NCBI RefSeq assembly: GCF_048569485.1
Contig: NC_134354.1
Location: forward strand, 452,307,926-452,371,925
From: Anomaloglossus baeobatrachus
Lineage: Eukaryota > Chordata > Amphibia > Anura > Aromobatidae
Direction of reading: 5' to 3'
DNA length: 64,000 nt
Both the position numbers and the translations under genes were made by a program. The notes below the pieces were generated by a model. The model worked only from the letters and a program-made list of their open reading frames with translations, was not told where the DNA came from and did no database searches. This document shows positions 57,707-64,000 of the stretch, in pieces (position 1 is the first letter of the stretch; each line of letters begins with the position of its first letter).

Positions 57707-58060
57707 CGTTAATGATGAAGCTGAAAAGACAAGAGGCGCAACCCTGCCATGTTATTTGATGGAACCAGTGTAAGAGGGTGCAGGGATTCACTCACCTGGG
57801 TAAGTTGTGCAAGTCACAACTGTAGAGCTCTAGTTAGAGTGAAAAAATGTCTGCTGCAGCCCCACGAGGTAAAGCAAAGCAATGAAGCAGAAGAAAGGGG
57901 TTGTAATGTACATTGCTATTGTTGGTTCCTAAAGAAGGAGGTGTTGGCTCCGAAATGCGTAGAACTATGAACAATAAAACCTGCTGATTGTAGTGAAAAT
58001 TCCTCTGAGTCTATCCGGCAGCGCGGCATTACAACCCCTTTCTGCAACTTCATTGATTTG
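57707..58060 (+). mobile_element. Penelope-like insertion, 10-bp target duplication
   Basis: TATACACACA lies at 57697-57706 and 58061-58070. The ends (AATGATGAAGCTG / TGCAACTTCATT) are weakly inverted. The interior shares GCTGAAAAGACA-GGCGCAA with the insertion at 2150-2522 and carries the hammerhead-like motif at 57918-57975. No coding sequence. Confidence 0.6.
57918..57975 (+). ncRNA. Hammerhead-like motif with a core substitution
   Basis: Stem I: ATTGTT (57918-57923) with AACAAT (57970-57975) and GGTTC (57924-57928) with GAACT (57962-57966). The core reads CTAAAGA instead of CTGANGA, then an extra A. Stem II GGAG/CTCC (57937-57940, 57948-57951), then GAAAT, GC, GT and A (site after 57961). 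The fold matches 12007-12072, but the G-to-A core change should abolish cleavage. Confidence 0.5.
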
Positions 58061-58367
58061 TATACACACATGTGGGCAGAGAGTTGTCGGTTACTGACAG
58101 GGCACCCTCCAGTTTATGTAGTCTACAGCGCTGCTTGGTCCCGTGCAGCTAGATGAAATGCCGCAACATTTTAGAGTCAACCAGTCCTGGCTGGGATTAT
58201 ACATCCAGTAGCTGATACATGATACCCACGATTTGGTTAGCAAATATCAGCTGTCAGGTTCCTTTAAAGGAATCATATAATGCATAATGGATATAGCATT
58301 TAACTAAATCCTATAGTTACTCAAACAAGTGTTATATCTTGAAAGTATTTTTAACTTTTACATTTAA

Positions 58368-58450
58368 AGGGAATCTGTCAATTTTGTCACCCACCCGAGA
58401 GCAGCATAACATAGAGACCCTGATTCCAGTGATGTGTCACTTACAGGGGT
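58368..58450. repeat. Left end of a TTAA-type MITE
   Basis: TTAA (58364-58367) then AGGGAATCTGTCAATTTTG and GAGAGCAGCATAACATAGAG, the same family as the fragment at 20740-21030. No right end found. Confidence 0.55.
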
Positions 58451-59478
58451 GTTTTAAACCCTCTTTAAAGAAAGATCATGAACTTGTTTGACGTGTACAA
58501 GATTAATCTACCGTAATTTTAGGTGTCTAGTTCTAAATTATATGATACAACATGAGTAATTATATACTGGTGAAGAAAATACATATTGCATATTTTAATT
58601 GAATATGGCTAAGACATACCCCCTCTAAATAACAAATATACAACGAAATATTGTTTGTGTGAAATCAGTCCATTATTGTTGTTTGCTGTGTTTTGCAATA
58701 AAAGATGGAATAATTTATATAAAATCTTCATGTCTTTTTCCACTTAGTGTTTTATTCAGATCAAATGCCAAATGTGTTACTAAATATGGTTTTACAAAGC
58801 ACAGCCAGATTTTTATATTGTGGTTTTAGCTAAGGATCCCAATTGTTTCTATCCTGTTTGTGCCTCCGCTTACCTGGACAGGCGTGCTGCTAAAACAGTT
58901 AGGCAACTTCTACAGTATCTCACTGTTCATTTGTCCTCAGGGCCTTCTTGAGTAAATACTGTATCAGACCTGAACGTGCTCATTGGGAAAAAGGGGAAAA
59001 AAAAGACACAAAGAGAATGCAAAAATCTGTTTAAAATATAATTCTGGATTTCTCATTAGGTTGCCTACTACTGAGACACAAATGGCATCATTCTTTGTTA
59101 CACATTTTTACACATGTACACAGGAAATAAAATGTGGGCCTGCACTTCCAGATTTAGCTGATGGAATGTCTATTTCACAACAACAGTTCACAACAGTGCT
59201 GAAGATGGAATTTACTCAGTATTTGCCATCTTGTCAGCATCTTATTGCTGTTCAGGGGGGAAGCTTAAGTGCACGAATGCTGTAATAAAGAGAGTACCGC
59301 CAGCGGAGGCGCCTCTACACTGCCCTGGGTCTTCCCCCGGTAGAGAAACCATGGCTCTCACCTTCGCGACCGCTCTCCGGTTGCGTCTTCTTCTGATCTC
59401 ACTGCTGATCCCTGCTCCCGGGGACTGCATCCATCGTTTAGGTCTCCTGGGAGTGCGCTTAGGTTGCGCGCACAAGTA
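58451..59478. other. Unassigned stretch
   Basis: AT-rich to about 59250, then a short GC-richer part (59280-59470) with a small open frame that starts MALTFATALRLRLLLISLL. No domain or splice context supports a gene. Confidence 0.3.
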
Positions 59479-59752
59479 CAAGTGCATCTCAATAAATTAG
59501 AATTACATCAAAAAGTTAATTTATTTCAGTAATTCAATACAAGAAGGGAAACGCTTATATTATATAGTCATTACAGAGTGATCTATTTTTTTTATTTGTG
59601 TGGATGATTATGGCTTACAGCCAATGAAAACCCAAGAGTCATTAATTATCTCAAAAAATTAGAATAATTATCACAAAACACCTGCAAAGGCTTCCTAAGC
59701 ATTTAAAATGGTCCCTTAGTCTGGTTCCGTAGGCTACACAATCAGACTGCTG
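59479..59752. mobile_element. End fragment of a Tc1/mariner-type element
   Basis: TA then CAAGTGCATCTCAATAAATT, AAAAAGTTAATTTATTTCAG and ACAGCCAATGAAAACCCAA, a terminus I recognise from Tc1-type elements of fish and frogs. Truncated; no transposase. Confidence 0.55.
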
Positions 59753-60351
59753 ACTTGCTTTTTTTTTTCCTGTGCAGATTTGCAGGAGAAAATAAACTGC
59801 AGCATGTCAATTCTTTCAGTGTTTCGTCAGCATTTTTCCACCCCAAATGCATGAAAAACACACATGCAAAAAACGCATTAAAAACACATGTTTTGTCTGC
59901 CTTGAGATGCAGATTTGGTGCAGAAATTTCTGCAACCAAATACTCTGAGTGCACATTAGAGTTCCCCTGCACGTCAGCATGTGTCCAGTGTCCTTATCCT
60001 GTTCCAGAAACCTGATCAGTAATCTGTACCCGTACACGTCCGGTGTCCTGTCTGTGTATCCGAACCCATCCAGTATCCAGTATATGTGGCGGCTGGGGAA
60101 CCAGTACTGAGTGACGCAGAAGTTTCTAAAAAACCTCAGTGTCCATAAGCCTAAATGACAAATTTCCATGTCAAGCAGTCTGGAAATGTGCCCATTAAGT
60201 GAATGGGCCCGTGAATGGGTAGGTGGCTAGGAATTTACAGTTATGTTCCAAGGCCTTGACTGAGGCCAGCTGGGCGCCGCCATGGGACAATGAATTGGGT
60301 AACATTACTGATGATGCTTTCAAATGTGCAATGACAGGTGTATGGCAGAAG
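59753..60351. other. Unassigned stretch
   Basis: AAACACACATGCAAAAAACG-type words (59850-59900) suggest MITE debris. There is no gene. It runs into the truncated 5' edge of the second LTR element. Confidence 0.3.
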
Positions 60352-63064
60352 GTATCCGCCGGCGGCGTCCGGGCAAAAAATTTGAAGCGCCGCCATCTTT
60401 GGCGCGAAAATCTCCCGCTCAAGCGTCTTCCCCGAGCAGGGAAGGCGCGAAAGGGAAGCCCCGCCCCCAGAGAGAAAGAGTGCTAGAAAGTACCAAGGGG
60501 GGGCGGGCGAAGGCCTGCCTAATGTAGCCGAGGGCATAAAAAGCAGGGACGCCAGGACGCTGCAAGGATACCCGGTTCCTGGAAGCAGCTTGCAACATGT
60601 CCACACCACCTGAGAGGCCTGAGTCTCCGGAGCCTGCCCCGGGACGGCGGCGTGGCTGAAAACCCAAGTGATGCTGTTGTGCTGTCGTAACCGGGCCCAA
60701 GTGCGGGACCTGCTGGATCGCTGGACTGCTGAGATGGAGGAGCTGGCTGCGGTAGTGCGGGCGCATGAAATAGAGGACATGCTAGAGGAGCTGGTGAGTG
60801 ACCCACGCCCTTGTGTCCCTGAAGGAACAGCTGCTGCGGCTGAAGGACTCGGTCTACCCCTGGCCCCAGCAGGGCCCGACCCATCGCCTGTGCTGACCGC
60901 CCATACAGCTCCGCTCAGGCCGCCGTCCCCGATGGAGGTGGCGGAGTCCGTTTTGCCCCGCCGGGGCCCGGAGGCCTGAGAGGACGGCAGCCAACCAATA
61001 GCTGGAGTGGCTGACGTAAAAGAACCGATGGCAGGCCTCAGTACGCCGACCACTGATGGGTCACTTGCCACTGAAGAGCCACGAGTCTGGGCTCAGCTAG
61101 AAACCGTTACTGTCCTGCCGGGTCCCACCGTTAGCCCCCTGGAGTCAGATGACAGCGGCTCGGGGGCTGACACAGAACCGGTCTTGGAGGCCGAGGCTAC
61201 CTCAGAGGAAGAGGTTGAATAGGCAGTGGTCCTCCGTTGCACAACAGTTGTCCCCGTTGGAACCCTCAGCACCATTGAATGAATGACTAAAACCGTTTGT
61301 TCACCTAATTGTCTATTTGATTACCGTCCGTTTGAAGTACACTGTCCCCGGAGGGACCCTTTTGTGTTTCATTGCTGCATGAGAGACTACTCATGGACAA
61401 GGCCGAGAACTGGCAGGCCACCCACGAACTTGTGGGATTGTAAATAATATTTGGGCCGTTTTCCGTCCGTGCCGCCTCCGGAGAGGCAGATTGGAGGAGG
61501 GACCCACAGCGTACCAGGCTGGGGTCCGGCCACCACCTGGACCAGTGGCCATCCTCCGGTGGTCAGGGGTCCCCCTGGACGTGGGGTCCCCTGAAGTGAC
61601 AGTCGGGTGCGAGTCACCGTACCCGTTCCCGCTCGGGCAGCCTGAACCTGGACTGGGGTAAAGGGGTGCTGCCCACTTCTTAGAGGCAGCACCAGGGCTA
61701 GGTTGCTTGGGTGGGAGAACGGAAGCCAACCGTCCGTATGTTAATAAAAATGTTTGCAACGTTAAAGCAATGCACCTCCCGTAAGGGAAGATTTCTGAAA
61801 TATACGTATGTTTAATGTTATTTATATTTTACAGTTGTGAAAATAAAACCGGTGATGGACGGGCAGCCCGCGGACGGTCTGCGTTTTACCAAGGGGGAAT
61901 GTGACGCTCTGGACTAGCCAGGGGTCACAGACTGCAACAACATACACACACCCCTACCCTAGGCAGTTACAGCAGTCAAACAAAAATCCTTGTTGCCTCC
62001 CTCCAGAGGCTGATGTCCACACCAGGTGGGGCGGAGCCAGGCGGTTGTCCCCGCCCACCGAGGAGTTCACAGGCCTGGAGGCGGGAAAACAGACAGTTCA
62101 GTTTAGGAGTGGAAGAGTGAGGAGTTTGGAGGTGAAAGTGGAAGGAGTAAACTACTGCGGTGTCTGGGTCGGAGCCCAGGCGCCTACAGCAAGGTTGGCA
62201 GACGGTGGTGGCCATCTGCAGGAGTGACGGATCTCCGCAGAACCGTAGGACCGGGGCTGGGCGGTGGCCCACCGGTACCGAACCGGGGACCGGAGTGAAG
62301 TTAAGCAAACAGGCAGGGCCATCGGACCCCGACCAGGCTTGGAGTCGCCAGCAACGGTCAAATACCAAGTGTGACCGGAACCCCAGGGGTTTCCTAACAA
62401 CCCAAGTCCCGTTAGAAGGCAACCGCTCACACCTTGAGGATATACAGCCACCGCCACAGGCTAGAGATCCAAGGGCCAGCGCCTGCGGGCAAAAGGGCTC
62501 CTACGGTACCTATACACCGGGGAGCGGACTACCGTTTGGGGAACCATCGGAGTCAACTGAGTACACAGGTGCAGGGAAAGACAGCCACCATCAGCCGTCC
62601 GGGGAGAGCACAACATCAGCACTGCAGCCGGCTGCGGGACCCGTCCATCCGGCCGTTTGGTTTACCAGAGACTCTGTCATTGATTATCTGAGTGAGTACA
62701 CCAGTGCCGTCCGGCACCGCGCCGCGCTGTCCCTGCCACCCTGCACCCCACCAGTCAAGCCTCCCCGTCTCACCATCGGGCCCCGGGAGCACCAACCCCC
62801 CTACCTCCGGAGGGGATAACATCCTCGCTGCCTCCTGTCATCTCTTCCGGGATCCCCGTCACCGGCAGCGGTGGTGCCACCGTCACCACAAACCGTGGGT
62901 GGCGTCACGGACAATCTCCCCAAATCGATCATCCCCCTTTCACTCATGGGCGAGGAGCGCCGCTCGAGTCCCTGGATCCGGCCCACCGCTCGAGCCACCG
63001 AGCAGCAGCAGCAGCCGCGCCGGACCCGAGCATTAGCGAGCGCAGCACCCCGCCGCCCGCGACA
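60352..63064 (+). mobile_element. Second member of the cold-shock LTR element family (fossil)
   Basis: Aligned with 27930-31176: the promoter-like block (60390-60541), coding region with the conserved segment QVRDLLDRWTAEMEEL (60692 onward), the 3' non-coding part, polypurine tract (CCAAGGGGGAA ending at 61899) and a full 3' LTR. The 5' LTR and primer site are absent. No cold-shock segment is recognisable in this copy, whose coding part ends in an acidic tail (EAEATSEEEVE). Incomplete and probably inactive. Confidence 0.7.
61900..63064 (+). repeat. 3' LTR, 1165 bp
   Basis: It starts TGTGACGCTCTGGACTAGCC and ends CCCGCGACA. It is related to 30048-31176 over its whole length but visibly diverged, so the two elements are separate insertions rather than a recent duplication. 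Confidence 0.8.
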
Positions 63065-63820
63065 GTAGCACTAAAAATTCACGTAATCAACATAAGCATG
63101 GAGGGAGCTTTGAATGCGGCCTGTGAGACTCTGATTTGGCTCAAGTCTGTGATGAGTAAAATTATATAAGGAACACGCGATGGCCCTGTAAAACGTTGGA
63201 CCATGATAACCCTGTTGATATGGTGTAGGAGAAGAAGGAGGAGGAGCAGGGCCGGCCTTAGCCTGAATGGTGCCCTGTACAAAACTGCCCTTTGGTGCCT
63301 CCACCCTACTAATGTTTTCACCCAATTTCCCAGAAACAAACAATCCTCCAGATTTATGCTGGAGAATCTGCATCTCAAATCCACAATAATGTCAGCACGT
63401 CTGACCTCGTTCTTATAGATCTCTTCTGATTGATTTCAACAATTTATGCAGTATCCCTGGATATTACATCATGGATGGTACATGCGGATCTCAGCAATGG
63501 GGCCCACATGTATCTGGAGAATGAAGCACTGCCGCTCTTCATGAGAGATGGTATAAATCTATGTACACTTGAATGCGAGTTCTGCGTCTCTGGACTGAGA
63601 GAGGCGCAGGTTGTGGCCCCATTGGTGGGATCAGCATCTACTATACAAATCCTGTGGATAAATGTACCAGATGATACCAGACAAAGCACCATAGAGCAGG
63701 CGGCCGATGCTGCGTTTACTCCGGACCAAAAAGTCCAAAATACAGATGTTAAAAGGGAATGTAAGAATTAGAAAAAAATCTCTGCTTTCCACATAATAGA
63801 GTCCTCAGGTTATATGTGTT
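63065..63820. other. Unassigned stretch with a hAT-like tip
   Basis: CAGGGCCGGCCTTAGCCTGA at 63247-63266 looks like a CAGGG-type hAT terminus. A frame at 63430-63771 has no recognisable domain and sits between two such tips. No supported gene. Confidence 0.35.
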
Positions 63821-64000
63821 CAGGGCCGGCGTCAGCACCCGGCAAGCCCGGACAAATGCCGGGGCCCTGGAGAGCCAGGGGGCCCACTCGGCCTTGTCAG
63901 TTCTCCTGTCCCTTGGCCGAGGCCCACTCGCCTTTACAGTTCTGCTGCCCCCGGCCGAGTTCCGGGGACCGCAGTCCTCGGCAGCAATCTGCGGCGCCAT
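63821..64000. mobile_element. hAT-like element end, cut by the window edge
   Basis: CAGGGCCGGCGTCAGCACCC starts a GC-rich repeat with duplicated GGCCCACTCGCC-type words. The CAGGG tip is typical of hAT families. The right end is outside the window. Confidence 0.45.

Larger units (their letters stand above)
57648..58263. mobile_element. T2/Kolobok-like MITE with nested Penelope-like insertion
   Basis: TTAA at 57644-57647 and 58264-58267. Ends AGGGAACCTGACAGCTGA and CAGCTGTCAGGTTCCT are inverted. 57707-58060 is inserted in it. Confidence 0.75.
56324..58720 (+). other. Likely 3' UTR/flank of the LIAT1-like gene, MITE-filled
   Basis: Four MITEs lie here. The first AATAAA outside a transposon after the stop is at about 58695 (GCAATAAAAGATGG), a possible polyadenylation signal; another, at about 57971, is inside a Penelope-like insertion. 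The transcript end cannot be fixed from sequence. Confidence 0.3.

Noticed and set aside
59351-59500. Signal-peptide-like start MALTFATALRLRLLLISLL
   Set aside because: The frame is about 50 codons, runs into a Tc1-type terminus, and has no donor site or domain to support a gene.
63430-63771. 113-codon frame near the right edge
   Set aside because: No recognisable domain; it sits between two hAT-like tips and is probably repeat-derived.

Overview
The window looks like a piece of a large, repeat-rich anuran (frog or toad) nuclear genome. The evidence is the repeat content: Sleeping Beauty-like and other Tc1 elements, many MITEs with TTAA targets and TTAAAGG ends (the T2/Kolobok type known from Xenopus), hAT families with TAGTGATGAGCGAG-type ends, long GC-rich LTRs, and Penelope-like insertions. 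There is no prokaryotic gene organisation. I cannot name the species.

One host gene can be supported. It is a two-exon plus-strand gene whose coding exons lie at 7555-7735 and 55965-56323. The exons agree in splice phase and give a 179-residue protein with a lysine-rich N-terminal half and a C-terminal segment resembling the conserved domain of LIAT1 (ligand of the arginyltransferase ATE1). The 48,229-bp intron between them is almost entirely transposons, many nested inside one another.

Layout. 1-1490: two Sleeping Beauty-like copies, one inserted in the other. 2113-5568: a foldback element that received a Penelope-like insertion, a MITE, and a Tc1 element that itself holds a MITE. 6011-7110: a dispersed repeat. 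7516-7735: upstream ORF and exon 1. 7880-9390: a hAT element whose own end sequence is amplified into a 47-bp array. 10801-16500: MITEs, and a Penelope-like copy with a well-formed hammerhead-like motif. 17218-18452: a Ginger-like integrase transposon. 21842-23676: a T2-type repeat holding a solo LTR. 24746-26717: three MITEs in a row. 27712-31176: an incomplete LTR element carrying an open frame with a cold-shock domain. 33508-40623: LTR fragments and MITEs. 40624-54688: a 14-kb hAT element with 8-bp target duplications, three separate tandem arrays (438, 136 and 235 bp), a broken transposase gene and two later insertions. 56516-58450: MITEs downstream of exon 2. 60352-63064: a second copy of the LTR element family without a recognisable cold-shock domain.

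The strongest candidates for something new are: (1) the LTR element family combining a cold-shock-domain frame, a tRNA-Ser-type primer site and an internal YY1/E2F/GC-box/TATA-like block; (2) the recurrent short insertions with 10-16 bp target duplications, several with inverted ends and hammerhead-like RNA motifs; and (3) the giant hAT, whose 235-bp array appears to derive from the 3' end of its own transposase gene. Family names come from recognition of motifs and termini without database searches.
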